Origin: Acidimicrobiia bacterium
Lineage (GTDB): Bacteria; Actinomycetota; Acidimicrobiia; Spongiisociales; JAENVV01
Length of the DNA stretch: 17,073 nt
Assembly: GCA_020352575.1 (NCBI GenBank)
Contig: CP070681.1
Span: 1-17,073 of the forward strand
Reading direction: 5' to 3'
The notes beneath the pieces are model-generated. The model saw only the letters and a program-made list of their open reading frames with translations, had not been told where the DNA came from and searched no databases. The first letter of the stretch is position 1. Every line of letters begins with the position of its first letter. The translations under genes and the position numbers were made by a program. Below, in pieces: positions 1 through 7,749 of the stretch.

Positions 1-72
1 CGCCTCCACTGCGGCGACGATGCGGGACCGATCCATGAGATCCCGCGACACGACCGCGACGCCCTCAGGCAT
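1..72 (-). CDS. Start of an unidentified protein, cut by the left edge
   Basis: An open frame starts at an ATG at position 72 and runs off the left edge, giving the first 24 residues. It begins MPEGVAVVSRDLMDRSRI and continues as a helix-like stretch. A hydrophobic strand (VAVVS) followed by a polar turn and a helix is what an alpha/beta fold such as a receiver-like or Rossmann-like domain looks like, but too little is present to name a family. The start overlaps the end of the CvpA-CAP gene by 8 bases, matching the tight packing of this operon. A second ATG at 36 is an alternative start. Confidence 0.5.
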   Translation of the reverse strand, partial: MPEGVAVVSRDLMDRSRIVAAVEA

Positions 73-1033
73 GGAACAACTGCACGATCACGACCCCGTA
101 CGGGGTCTCGACGAGACCGATCCCCATGCTGGCGAACTCAGGGTTGAGGATGTTCGCCCGATGCCCTTCGCTCTCCATCAGGCCCTCGTGGGCCATCTCC
201 ATGGTGACCGCAATTGCGAGGTTCTCGCCCACCACGCGATAGGGGATCCCGGCTGCCGCGACCCGATCTCCCACTGAGTCGCCTTCCGGGTCGGTGTGCC
301 CGAAGAACCCCTCGACTGCCATGCGCTGGGCGTACTCCCGGGCCACGTCCGACAGCCGGTCGTGCCACTCGAGCGACGGCAGTCCTTCGCCGATCCGTTC
401 GAGGTTCACGAGATCGAGCATCTCCCGCTCCGACGCTGCGTCGAACCCGAGGTCATCCGCAGCGGTCACGGCCAACTCGTACACCTCACCGGGTTCGAGG
501 ACGGTGCGACCGAGGCCGATCAACTCGTCGAAGTTGAGGGCCGACTGCAGGGTGTCGTCGTCGGTGAACGCACGGATGGCGACCTGCACCGGCTGGCGCT
601 CATCGGTGAGCGACGCCACCAACGACGACTCCTCGAGGAGCGCATCCCACTCCTCCGACAGCGGCATCAGTACGGCGACCGAAACCACGATGGTGGCGAA
701 CAGCCACGCCCAGGCGAACGAGAGGGCGCTGCCACCGATCCGGTTTGCCAGGTTGAGGCCGGGGAGTCGAGCGACCTTGTTGAGCATCGACGACGCGACC
801 GCGGCAGCGAGTCCGAAGAGCAGCATCACCGTGAGGCCCCCGATGACCCGGGAGGCCCCGGAACCGAGGCCGGTCCACGAGGCGAAGAACGCACCGGCCG
901 GTTCCGAGAACCGAACGCCGAAGTAGATCCCACCGACGAGGCCGACGAGGTCCATGACCGCCCGCACCAACCCGCGCAACCAGCCACGGAGCGCCACCCC
1001 GGCAAACGCAATGCCGAGGACGAAGTCGATCAC
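65..1033 (-). CDS. CvpA-type membrane domain fused to a CAP/SCP domain
   Basis: The protein has 322 residues and a GTG start at 1033 that overlaps the stop of the preceding alaX by 4 bp (GTGA). The N-terminal part holds four hydrophobic segments (about residues 2-18, 24-42, 63-83 and 103-125), resembling the colicin V production protein family CvpA. After a linker of about 75 residues comes a CAP/SCP (YkwD-like, PR-1 superfamily) domain at about 204-322. It carries N210, H246 in a GHTDPEG motif, E270 in GEN, and H291 in SEGHRANIL, the usual CAP cavity residues. Positive residues cluster after segments 1 and 3, so the positive-inside rule places both ends and the CAP domain outside the cytoplasm. 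The likely role is at the envelope; the biochemical activity of bacterial CAP domains is mostly unknown. Domain calls are firm; function is not. Confidence 0.88.
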   Translation of the reverse strand: MIDFVLGIAFAGVALRGWLRGLVRAVMDLVGLVGGIYFGVRFSEPAGAFFASWTGLGSGASRVIGGLTVMLLFGLAAAVASSMLNKVARLPGLNLANRIGGSALSFAWAWLFATIVVSVAVLMPLSEEWDALLEESSLVASLTDERQPVQVAIRAFTDDDTLQSALNFDELIGLGRTVLEPGEVYELAVTAADDLGFDAASEREMLDLVNLERIGEGLPSLEWHDRLSDVAREYAQRMAVEGFFGHTDPEGDSVGDRVAAAGIPYRVVGENLAIAVTMEMAHEGLMESEGHRANILNPEFASMGIGLVETPYGVVIVQLFHA

Positions 1034-1740
1034 TGTGGGATCCCGATCCGCATCCGCTTGTTCGCCTTTCCCTTCGACTCGGTCTTGAGCACCCGGACAG
1101 CGCCCACCTCCGCAGTCGAGCGGACGTGGGTGCCGCCATCGGCCTGACGGTCCAGGTCGCCGATGTCCACGATCCGCAGGGTCGTGATCGATTCGGGGAT
1201 GAGGTTCACCTTGGTCCGGATGAGGTCCGGATCGGCGATCGCTTCGGCTCGGTCCATCCAGTGGATGCGGGTGACATGGTCCTGGGCGAGCGCAGCGTTC
1301 AACTGGTCCTCGACCATCTGCCCGAACTCGACCGACATGGACGGGAGCTCGAAGTCGATGCGGGCCTCACCCGGCGTCATGTTCGACCCTGTGGCCTTGG
1401 CCCCAAACCCACGCCAGATGATGGCGGTGAGGGCGTGGAGCGCCGTGTGCGTGCGCATGAGGTGGTAGCGGCGATCCCAATCGATGCGCGCCTCGACAAG
1501 GGTTCCGACAGGCGGCCGTTCGTCGCCCATGCGATGGACGACCACACCCTGCGACCGGTAGGTGTCCTCGACGGCGAAACGAGCCACGTCGGACTCGAGG
1601 ACGCCGATGTCGCCTGGCTGGCCGCCTCCTCGGGCATAGAACACGGTTCGGTCGAGCACGACCCCTTCCGGGTGGTGATCGACAACCGTTGCCTTCGCCT
1701 CCCGCAGGTACGAGTCCGTGGCGGGTAGTTCCTCGGTCAT
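1030..1740 (-). CDS. alaX: Stand-alone alanyl-tRNA editing protein (AlaX type)
   Basis: The protein has 236 residues. It resembles the editing (second additional) domain of alanyl-tRNA synthetase without the aminoacylation core. AlaX proteins hydrolyse Ser- or Gly-tRNA-Ala in the cytoplasm. Residues 34-44 form the FYxxGGGQPGD signature, and HTALH at 98-102 is the HxxxH zinc motif. The second metal motif is DGGTH (201-205), where the Cys of the usual CGGTH is an Asp, so metal binding would rely on H98, H102, H205 and possibly D201. The ATG at 1740 overlaps the stop of the AI-2E permease gene (ATGA) and has no Shine-Dalgarno, so translation is probably coupled. Its presence among envelope genes looks like operon convenience rather than shared function. 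Family assignment is strong; substrate range is inferred. Confidence 0.9.
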   Translation of the reverse strand: MTEELPATDSYLREAKATVVDHHPEGVVLDRTVFYARGGGQPGDIGVLESDVARFAVEDTYRSQGVVVHRMGDERPPVGTLVEARIDWDRRYHLMRTHTALHALTAIIWRGFGAKATGSNMTPGEARIDFELPSMSVEFGQMVEDQLNAALAQDHVTRIHWMDRAEAIADPDLIRTKVNLIPESITTLRIVDIGDLDRQADGGTHVRSTAEVGAVRVLKTESKGKANKRMRIGIPQ

Positions 1741-2954
1741 GGGGTTTCGTCGAAGAACGACGTCGGCTCCGTCTCGTCGCCTTCGCGCTCCCGTCTGGCA
1801 CGGATCCGTTCAACGAGGATCTCGCCGGTCCGGGTGATCTCCGGCTCCTCGACGATCGCCTCGGCGGCCTGCCGCCACGGCTCACCGAGCATCCTGGTCC
1901 GCCAGTAATGGGAGAGGAGCACCTTGAGGACGGCCACGGCCGGCACGGCCAGCAGCACGCCGAGCAGGCCGGCGACCGAACCGCCGACCATGAGCGAGAG
2001 GATGATCACCGAGGGGTGGAGCTTGACCGTGGCCCGTAGCACGAGGGGACTCACGAAGTGGTTGTCGATCTGCTGCACGGCGAGCGCAACCAGGCCCGCG
2101 GCGAAGACGAGGCCGAGGCTCCCCGTCACGAGCGCAACGCTCACCGCCAGGATCCCTCCGACCCACGGGCCCAGCAGCGGGACCATGTTGAGCGCGCCAG
2201 CGATGATCCCGATCACGAGCCACAGGTCGAGGCCGATGGCCCAGAACCCGAACACCGACATGAGGGCCACGATCGTGGCGGCGACGAGCTGGCCGCGGAC
2301 AAAGCCACCGAGGGCCCGACCGAGGCGCTCGGCGACGTGGATGGTCTCCTCCTTGATCGAGGGCGGAACGAGGTCCCGGGCGATCCGGGTCGCACGCGGC
2401 AGGTCCACGAGGATGTAGAACGCGATCACCGGCGCCAGGAAGATGAGCACCACCGACTCGAGCACCCCGGCGAGCACCGCAAGGAGACCCTCGGCGAGTC
2501 CCTGCAGTTCATCGGTGAACTCGAAGCCTGAAGTGCCGAGCCCGTCGGTCAGCTCCTCCAGCGTGGGGATGACCACTTCGATGCCAGCGGCCTCCGCGGT
2601 GTCGGTCACCCACTCAGCCCCCCGCTCGTAGATGAGGGGGATCGACTCACCGAGCTGTGAGCCCTGGTCGGCGAGGGACGGCCAGACGGCGAGGCCGAGG
2701 CCGAACAACAGCACCGTGACGACGACGTACATGATCGTGGCGCCGAGAAGACGACCCATGCCTCGGCGCTCGAACGCCGTCACCGAGGGGTTGAGCAGGT
2801 AGACGATCGCGAACGAGAAGACGACCGGGATCACGATGATCGACGCCTGTATGAGGAGCCAGATCACGATGGCGAGGACGCCGAAGACCCCAATGATCGA
2901 CCACGACGCGATGCCGAGGCGGCGCAACAACGGATTGGGGTCCCGGGATGTCAC
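1737..2954 (-). CDS. AI-2E family (PerM/YdiK-like) permease
   Basis: The protein has 405 residues, within the usual range for the AI-2E transporter family. Two N-terminal hydrophobic segments (about 17-55) are followed by a third near 70-92, then a soluble loop of roughly 60 residues. A C-terminal half then has about five further membrane segments, including the typical family stretch NMVPLLGPWVGG and a QQIDNHFVSPLVL motif before the final two helices. The tail from about 350 is charged and cytoplasmic. Members move various small molecules or ions, and some are Na+/H+ antiporters, so autoinducer export should not be assumed. The start is GTG at 2954, 10 bp after the stop of the upstream gene, with no clear Shine-Dalgarno. 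It overlaps alaX by 4 bp. Confidence 0.92.
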   Translation of the reverse strand: MTSRDPNPLLRRLGIASWSIIGVFGVLAIVIWLLIQASIIVIPVVFSFAIVYLLNPSVTAFERRGMGRLLGATIMYVVVTVLLFGLGLAVWPSLADQGSQLGESIPLIYERGAEWVTDTAEAAGIEVVIPTLEELTDGLGTSGFEFTDELQGLAEGLLAVLAGVLESVVLIFLAPVIAFYILVDLPRATRIARDLVPPSIKEETIHVAERLGRALGGFVRGQLVAATIVALMSVFGFWAIGLDLWLVIGIIAGALNMVPLLGPWVGGILAVSVALVTGSLGLVFAAGLVALAVQQIDNHFVSPLVLRATVKLHPSVIILSLMVGGSVAGLLGVLLAVPAVAVLKVLLSHYWRTRMLGEPWRQAAEAIVEEPEITRTGEILVERIRARREREGDETEPTSFFDETP

Positions 2955-2964
2955 CGCTGTCAGC

Positions 2965-3855
2965 CTACCGGTCGACCAGTTGCACGCCCGGGCCCTCGAC
3001 CACGATCACCCATCCGCCAGTACCGGACGCGGGTGACGCGCTGCCGTCGTCAGTGGCCGTCCAGCCCGTCGGTACCACCGCCTCGCCCACGACTCGTACC
3101 GGCACGTCGGCTGGCACCGAGACGACGATGTTCCCGGAGATGACGGCCTCGGCCGTGCCGGCGACGCGCGGCAACAGGACCGTCCCGTCGCCGAACACCT
3201 CGATCCCCGAGACTCGGAGCGATCGCAGGTCGAGATCCACATCGGTGGCGCGAAGGTGCATCTCCCAGGTCGGGGCATCGGAGACCTGCATCGTCCACCC
3301 CGAGGACCGGAACCAGCCGGAGTCCTCCCGCTCTACGACCCGCATCGCAAGGACCTCCCCCTCACTTGCCTCGAGGACGTCGGGTGCGCCGGCGCTGCCA
3401 CCCCGTCGGCCAGGGGTCACCGAGTACAGGGCATCAGCTCCCCCGCCGAGGACGAGTTCGCCATCGACCTCGACGGCGATGGCCACCGATGCCGGAAGGT
3501 CCGCCGAGCCGACGACATCGGCCGAGGCCGACGGCGGCGTCGGTGAGCCGACCGACCACCACACGACACCGATGAGGAGCCAGCCAACGAGCAGCGCCGG
3601 GGCGATGAGCCGCACGGCGCGGGGCAGCCAGCGAGAGAGGAGGACGATGAGGACTGCGAGGCCGGGGAGTGGCCACAGGGCGACGAGGTCGAGCGTGAGG
3701 GCGAAGGGGAAGAGCCGGCCAACGATCGCAACCGCGATCGCGATCGCAGTGAGCCCGAACATGATCCACGCAGTGAGCGACGAGACCCGCGCCGGCTCGA
3801 GCGACGAGGCAGACGGGGAGGAGGCGAACGGGTCACCCCCAAGGGGTTCGGTCAC
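2965..3855 (-). CDS. Membrane protein with a LiaF/toast-rack-like C-terminal domain
   Basis: The protein has 296 residues. A Ser/Pro/Ala-rich N-terminus is followed by three hydrophobic segments (roughly 29-48, 58-74 and 82-103). The rest is a beta-rich soluble part with alternating hydrophobic residues, Gly-Asn turns and stretches such as NIVVSVPADVPVRVVG. This layout is like proteins with the DUF2154/LiaF 'toast-rack' domain that sense or respond to cell-envelope stress. The match is by pattern only and there is no diagnostic catalytic residue. The start is GTG at 3855, overlapping the stop of the LytR_C gene by 4 bp (GTGA), so it is probably translated by coupling. An alternative is a lineage-specific membrane protein with an unrelated beta-sandwich domain. 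Confidence 0.6.
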   Translation of the reverse strand: MTEPLGGDPFASSPSASSLEPARVSSLTAWIMFGLTAIAIAVAIVGRLFPFALTLDLVALWPLPGLAVLIVLLSRWLPRAVRLIAPALLVGWLLIGVVWWSVGSPTPPSASADVVGSADLPASVAIAVEVDGELVLGGGADALYSVTPGRRGGSAGAPDVLEASEGEVLAMRVVEREDSGWFRSSGWTMQVSDAPTWEMHLRATDVDLDLRSLRVSGIEVFGDGTVLLPRVAGTAEAVISGNIVVSVPADVPVRVVGEAVVPTGWTATDDGSASPASGTGGWVIVVEGPGVQLVDR

Positions 3856-4427
3856 GGCTCGTAGTCGAGGCCGAGGATGACGACGAGGTCGGGATCAGCG
3901 GCGGTCAGGCCCTCGGTGTCGAGGAGCACCTCGGCATCCGGGAAGAAGGAGGCGGCGAGCTGGGCAGCCTCGAGGCCGAGGCCCTCGGCATGGAGGATCC
4001 GGGTCGCCTCGAGCGTGGTCGGGTAGTTGTCGGGGACGAGCGTGAGGTAGCCCGCCTCACCGAGCACCCCGGTGGCACCGCCCGCCAACCCGGATCGGTT
4101 CGTGGAGTTGAGCACGAGGACCCAGGTCTCCTCGACGGGACGCACCGGCGGAACCGTCGTGGTCGTCGTCGACGAGGTGGTGGTCGTCGACTCGGCGACC
4201 GTGGTCGTCGTGGACTCGGGTACCGATGTCGTCGACTCGGGCGCCGCGGTGACGGTGGTGGGTGCCGCTGCGGTCGTGTCGGTGGTCTCCAACCACGCCG
4301 GGAGGAGGTTGGAGATGAGCCAGAACACCCCCACGAGGGCGCCCACGACGGCGGCCCACGCGATGACATACCGGGTCAGCTCCCAGTAGAAACGTCCCCT
4401 GCCGGGGGCAAGATGTTGTCCCGGCAT
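3852..4427 (-). CDS. Membrane-anchored LytR C-terminal (LytR_C) domain protein
   Basis: The protein has 191 residues. A short cytoplasmic N-terminus is followed by one transmembrane helix (about 19-42), a long Thr/Ser/Pro-rich linker (about 47-97) and a C-terminal domain from about 100. That domain contains WVLVLNSTNRSGLA and ends with VVILGLDYE, typical of the LytR_C domain (PF13399) found at the end of LytR-CpsA-Psr cell-wall ligases or alone in actinobacteria. There is no LCP catalytic domain, so it is not a ligase; the role is presumably extracytoplasmic and wall-associated. The ATG at 4427 has a strong Shine-Dalgarno (GGAGGA, 4431-4436). It is the first protein gene of the operon, only 16 bp after the tRNA-Thr. 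Confidence 0.85.
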   Translation of the reverse strand: MPGQHLAPGRGRFYWELTRYVIAWAAVVGALVGVFWLISNLLPAWLETTDTTAAAPTTVTAAPESTTSVPESTTTTVAESTTTTSSTTTTTVPPVRPVEETWVLVLNSTNRSGLAGGATGVLGEAGYLTLVPDNYPTTLEATRILHAEGLGLEAAQLAASFFPDAEVLLDTEGLTAADPDLVVILGLDYEP

Positions 4428-4443
4428 GTCTCCTCCGGATCGT

Positions 4444-4520
4444 TGGAGCTGGCGGCGGGACTCGAACCCGCGACCTGCTGCTTACAAGGCAGCTGCTCTG
4501 GCCAACTGAGCTACGCCAGC
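4444..4520 (-). tRNA. tRNA-Thr, anticodon UGU
   Basis: The full cloverleaf can be folded by eye. The acceptor stem is GCTGGCG (4520-4514) with CGCCAGC (4454-4448). The D arm starts TAGCTCAGTTGGCC, the anticodon stem is GCTGC/GCAGC with loop CTTGTAA, and the T arm is GCGGG-TTCGAGT-CCCGC. The anticodon TGT occupies 4486-4484 and reads ACA, a threonine codon. The discriminator base is U and the CCA end is encoded (4446-4444). Without CCA the gene is 4447-4520. It lies between rlmB and the LytR_C gene on the same strand. Confidence 0.97.
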
Positions 4521-4531
4521 CGGTCGGGCGC

Positions 4532-4537
4532 AGGATA
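4532..4537 (-). promoter_or_regulatory. Possible -10 element for tRNA-Thr and the downstream operon
   Basis: On the minus strand the hexamer TATCCT lies 11 nt before the 5' end of the tRNA, within the 40-bp gap after the rlmB stop. This fits a -10 box with a start point a few bases before the mature tRNA. No good -35 hexamer is seen at the standard spacing, so the call is tentative. Confidence 0.4.
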
Positions 4538-4560
4538 CCCAGCCGCCCGGTTTCGGCCCC

Positions 4561-5289
4561 CTACCTCCGCGCCCGCAGCACTTCGAAGGACGCGAGGGCC
4601 GCTGCCACTGATGCGTTGAGGCTCTCGAGGGGGTTCGCCATGGGAATCGAGGCGAGGACATCGCACCGTTCCTCGACCAGATGGGCCAGCCCGGTGCCCT
4701 CGGCGCCGACGACCACCGCCACCGGCTGGGCGAGGAGTTCGAGTCCGAAGAGGTCGGACTTGGCCGAAGCAGAGAGGCCCACCGTCCAGACCCCTGCGTC
4801 GGAGAGCCGCTTCACCGCGTCGGCCGTCGATCCCACTTCGGCGATGGCGAGGTGCTCGAGTGCACCCGCGGCCGCCTTGAACGCCGCCGCCGAGAGCGGC
4901 GCTGCGCGGACCCGGGCGACGACAAGGCCGTGCATGCCCGCGGCCCAGGCCGAGCGGGCGATCGCACCCACGTTGTGTGGGTCCTCGAGGTGGTCGAGGA
5001 CGAGGAGCGCCGCCGGCTCGGGCGCGCCGGCGACGAGGTCCTTCAGTGAGAGGGCCTCGATCGGCGCGCAGGTCGCGACGACTCCCTGGGGTGCCGTCGT
5101 CTCGGCGTGGTCGCGCACATCGTCGACGAACTGCACCTGGACGCGCCGCTGCTCGGCCTCGGAGAGCAACTCGGCCAGGCCCTTCTGCCGGGATCGCTCG
5201 ACTCGCAACGACCGCACCCTCCCCGCCCGGAGGGCGGCGAGGACGGCGTGGGTTCCCTCGACGCTACGACCGATACCAGCGGACGCCAT
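4561..5289 (-). CDS. rlmB: SpoU/TrmH-family rRNA 2'-O-methyltransferase (RlmB-like)
   Basis: The protein has 242 residues from the ATG at 5289, which has a GAGG Shine-Dalgarno 9 nt upstream; longer frames upstream only lengthen the overlap with cysS. The N-terminal substrate-binding domain begins with a GRSVEGTHAVLAAL stretch, the usual RlmB N-terminal motif. The SPOUT domain shows all three motifs: LDHLEDPHNVGAIARSA (98-114), VVVGAEGTGL (192-201) and IPMANPLESLNASVA (215-229). These form the knotted SAM site and include the catalytic Arg of motif 1. The family methylates the 2'-OH of a 23S rRNA guanosine (G2251 in E. coli RlmB). The gene overlaps the end of cysS by 26 bp, a common actinobacterial arrangement. 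The exact RNA target is inferred. Confidence 0.93.
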   Translation of the reverse strand: MASAGIGRSVEGTHAVLAALRAGRVRSLRVERSRQKGLAELLSEAEQRRVQVQFVDDVRDHAETTAPQGVVATCAPIEALSLKDLVAGAPEPAALLVLDHLEDPHNVGAIARSAWAAGMHGLVVARVRAAPLSAAAFKAAAGALEHLAIAEVGSTADAVKRLSDAGVWTVGLSASAKSDLFGLELLAQPVAVVVGAEGTGLAHLVEERCDVLASIPMANPLESLNASVAAALASFEVLRARR

Positions 5290-6661
5290 CGGGCGTGTCC
5301 TCGAGCGTGATGCCGGCCCCTGCGAGCCCGTCCCGGATGGCGTCGGCCGCAGCCCAGTCCCGCTCGGCGCGGGCGGCGGCCCGCGAGGCAATGAGTCCCG
5401 CCATGACCTCGTCGACCGTGGCGCCCGTCACACCGAGTCCATCGGCCACGGCGCGGAGTTCCTCTGGGACCCCGCCAGTCCCCCGCTCGACCGGCACGAG
5501 GCCGAAGATCCCCGCGATCACATCGAACGTCGCCGCCAGGTCCCCGACGTCCTCGCCGGCGTCGAGGCGGGTATTCCCCTCCCGCACGAGGTCGAAGAGT
5601 GCGCCGATGGCGAGCGGCGTGTTGAAGTCATCCTCCATCGCCCCGACGAACCTCGCGAGGTACACCTCGTCCGGTTCCCGCGCCTCGCCGGCACGTCGCC
5701 GAAACGCTGCGAGACGTGCCTGGGCCGCCACGGCCTCATCGAGCAGGTCCAGCGAATACTCGAGCGACGAGCGGTAGTGCGCCCGGAGGTAGAACAGCCA
5801 CAGCGCCTCGGCGGGGTACGTCGCCGCTGCCTCTCGCAAGGAGATGACGTGCCCAGTCGACTTGCTCATCTTCTCTCCGCCGAGGTTGAGCATCCCGTTG
5901 TGCATCCAGGTGTTCGCGAAGTCGACACCGGTCGCCGCCTCGGACTGGGCGATCTCGTTCTCGTGGTGGGGGAAGGTGAGGTCACTGCCGCCACCGTGGA
6001 TGTCGAATGCCTCGCCGAGGTACTCCCGTGCCATGGCGGAACACTCGATGTGCCACCCGGGCCGGCCGTCACCCCACGGCGAGGGCCAGGAGGGTTCACC
6101 CTCCTTCGCCGCCTTCCACAACGCGAAGTCCAACGGATCCTCCTTGGCCTCACCCGGCTCGATGCGGGCGCCGACGAGGAGGTCGTCGACATTCCGGCCC
6201 GACAACTGTCCGTAGGTGGCGTGCGAACGGACCCGGAAGTAGACGTCACCACCCGCGGCATAAGCGTGTTCGTTCGCCACGAGTTCACCGATGAGATCGA
6301 GGATCTGGGGGATGTGGTCGGTCGCCCAAGGCTCGACATCGGGTGCCGAAACCCCCAGGGCATCCATCGTCTCGTGGAACGACGCCGTCATCTCGCGGGC
6401 GTGCACGTCGAACGGCACGCCCCGTTCCTGGGCGATCCGGATGATCTTGTCGTCGATGTCGGTGATGTTGCGCACATAGGTGACGTCGAAGCCCCGCCAG
6501 GTGAACCAACGGCGGACCATCTCGAAGACCACGAAGGCCCTGCCGTGTCCGAGGTGGGGCTCGGCCTGCACGGTGGGGCCACACACATACATGGCGACCC
6601 GACCCGGCTCACGGGTCACGAACTCCTGCTTCGTGCGGCCGAGCGAGTTGTGGATGTACAC
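5264..6661 (-). CDS. cysS: Cysteinyl-tRNA synthetase
   Basis: The protein has 465 residues, full length for bacterial CysRS. It charges tRNA-Cys with cysteine. The class I signatures are HLGH (36-39) and KMSKS (264-268). The zinc ligands that select cysteine thiolate are C27, C207, H232 and E236, matching the E. coli pattern. The motifs GWHIECSAM and GGGSDLTFPHHENE surround the last three. The C-terminal part from about 300 is the helical anticodon-binding and DALR-like region. The start is GTG at 6661, 2 bp after the ispF stop, with a GGAG Shine-Dalgarno 8 nt upstream inside ispF. It is not the MshC mycothiol ligase, which is shorter and lacks the C-terminal domain. Confidence 0.97.
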   Translation of the reverse strand: MYIHNSLGRTKQEFVTREPGRVAMYVCGPTVQAEPHLGHGRAFVVFEMVRRWFTWRGFDVTYVRNITDIDDKIIRIAQERGVPFDVHAREMTASFHETMDALGVSAPDVEPWATDHIPQILDLIGELVANEHAYAAGGDVYFRVRSHATYGQLSGRNVDDLLVGARIEPGEAKEDPLDFALWKAAKEGEPSWPSPWGDGRPGWHIECSAMAREYLGEAFDIHGGGSDLTFPHHENEIAQSEAATGVDFANTWMHNGMLNLGGEKMSKSTGHVISLREAAATYPAEALWLFYLRAHYRSSLEYSLDLLDEAVAAQARLAAFRRRAGEAREPDEVYLARFVGAMEDDFNTPLAIGALFDLVREGNTRLDAGEDVGDLAATFDVIAGIFGLVPVERGTGGVPEELRAVADGLGVTGATVDEVMAGLIASRAAARAERDWAAADAIRDGLAGAGITLEDTPDGVRWYRS

Positions 6662-6663
6662 GC

Positions 6664-7137
6664 TCAGTGCTCCGCGATCGTGGCGACCGCCGTTGCAGCA
6701 ATGCCCTCGTCGGTGCCGAGGAACCCGAGTCCATCAGTGCTCGTTGCCTTCACGGAGACGTCATCGACCCTCAGGTTGAGCAGCGCAGCAAGGCGGGCAC
6801 GCATGGCTTCGCGGTGGGGCGAGATGCGCACCGACTCGGCGATGATCGTGACGTCCACCTGCGAGGGCGCGTAGCCCACCGAGACGATCTCGGCGAGGGC
6901 CGCAGCGAGGAGTTCGGCGGAGTCCGACCCCGCCCATCGCGGGTCCGAGGACGGGAAGTGCATGCCGATGTCGCCGACGCCGGCGGCACCGAGGAGGGCG
7001 TCGATGAGGGCGTGGAGCGCGACGTCGCCGTCGCTCGTCGCCTCGATGCCGCGCGTGTCATCGACCTCGATGCCACACAGCCGGACCGTGCCCTCGTCGG
7101 AGAAGCGATGGACGTCCACGCCGAAGCCAACCCTCAT
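6664..7137 (-). CDS. ispF: 2-C-methyl-D-erythritol 2,4-cyclodiphosphate synthase
   Basis: The protein has 157 residues, the normal length. It catalyses the fifth step of the MEP isoprenoid pathway, converting CDP-methylerythritol 2-phosphate to the cyclic diphosphate with release of CMP; the enzyme is a trimer. The metal-binding residues D8, H10 and H42 are present in GVDVHRF and SDGDVALHA, followed by DIGMHFPSSDP. The C-terminal CDP site reads KATSTDGLGFLGTDEGI (130-146). D135 replaces the E. coli Glu, as in some other actinobacteria, and Thr stands in place of the usual Arg of GRGEG. The ATG at 7137 overlaps the ispD stop by 4 bp and has an AGAGGA Shine-Dalgarno upstream. Confidence 0.96.
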   Translation of the reverse strand: MRVGFGVDVHRFSDEGTVRLCGIEVDDTRGIEATSDGDVALHALIDALLGAAGVGDIGMHFPSSDPRWAGSDSAELLAAALAEIVSVGYAPSQVDVTIIAESVRISPHREAMRARLAALLNLRVDDVSVKATSTDGLGFLGTDEGIAATAVATIAEH

Positions 7138-7742
7138 TCGGTCATTCCTCTCAACAGTTGGAGGTCCTCACGGTAGGTCACCTTGAGGTTGGCGGGCTCA
7201 CCGGGGACGACGACGACACGACCGCCGAGCACCTCGATCATCTGGGCATCGTCGGTGACGTCATCACGAACCTGACCGTGCGCCCGTCGGAGCGCCTCGG
7301 TACGGAAGCCCTGCGGGGTCTGGACCGCGACCAGACCGTCTCGGTCGACCGTGCCCTGGGCCTCCTCCCCGTCCACCCGACGAATGGTGTCCCGCACCGG
7401 GATGGCGGGCACGACCGCGTCCACATCTCCGTCGGCAAGGCGGGCGATGACCGAGACGACGAGGCCCGGACTGGCCGCCGCCCGGGCAGCGTCATGGATG
7501 AGCACGAAGTCGACATCGTCGGGGATGTGGAGGAGCCCGTTCGCCACCGAGTCCTGGCGGCGCCGACCGCCGGGGATGCCCCCAACGTCCTCACCGACGA
7601 CGACGACCTGCTCCACACCTCCCTCGAGTAGGGCGGTGGTGGCGCGCTTCCACAGCGGAAGCCCATGGAGCTCTTCGAGTTGCTTCGCACCACCGAAACG
7701 CCGGCCGGTCCCGGCAGCAACGACGATGGCCCACACCCGCAT
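7134..7742 (-). CDS. ispD: 2-C-methyl-D-erythritol 4-phosphate cytidylyltransferase
   Basis: The protein has 202 residues, somewhat short for IspD (about 220-240). It transfers CMP from CTP to methylerythritol phosphate, the third MEP step. The nucleotide-binding loop AAGTGRRFG...K20 is present. It is followed by GGRRRQDSV (58-66), HDAARA (83-88, Asp84 for metal), QTPQGF (141-146), TDDAQM (163-168) and NLKVT (185-189, conserved Lys187). The usual Pro after HDAAR is Ala. The ATG at 7742 has no Shine-Dalgarno. Instead a TACCGT hexamer sits 7 nt before it, suggesting an internal promoter and a leaderless message. The gene begins 26 bp after the PIN/TRAM gene and overlaps ispF by 4 bp. Confidence 0.95.
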   Translation of the reverse strand: MRVWAIVVAAGTGRRFGGAKQLEELHGLPLWKRATTALLEGGVEQVVVVGEDVGGIPGGRRRQDSVANGLLHIPDDVDFVLIHDAARAAASPGLVVSVIARLADGDVDAVVPAIPVRDTIRRVDGEEAQGTVDRDGLVAVQTPQGFRTEALRRAHGQVRDDVTDDAQMIEVLGGRVVVVPGEPANLKVTYREDLQLLRGMTE

Positions 7743-7749
7743 GTGGGGA

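Noticed and set aside
1737..2954. A quorum-sensing role for the AI-2E family gene
   Set aside because: The family name is historical; many members are ion or general permeases, and no AI-2 synthesis or sensing genes are in the window.
5264..6661. Mycothiol ligase MshC instead of cysS
   Set aside because: The protein is full length with the C-terminal anticodon-binding part that MshC lacks, and sits in the usual cysS position between ispF and rlmB.
4616..6874. A 752-codon plus-strand open frame across rlmB, cysS and ispF
   Set aside because: Its translation is Arg/Ser/Pro-rich and resembles no family, while the opposite strand encodes three well-conserved enzymes. It is a high-GC antisense artefact.
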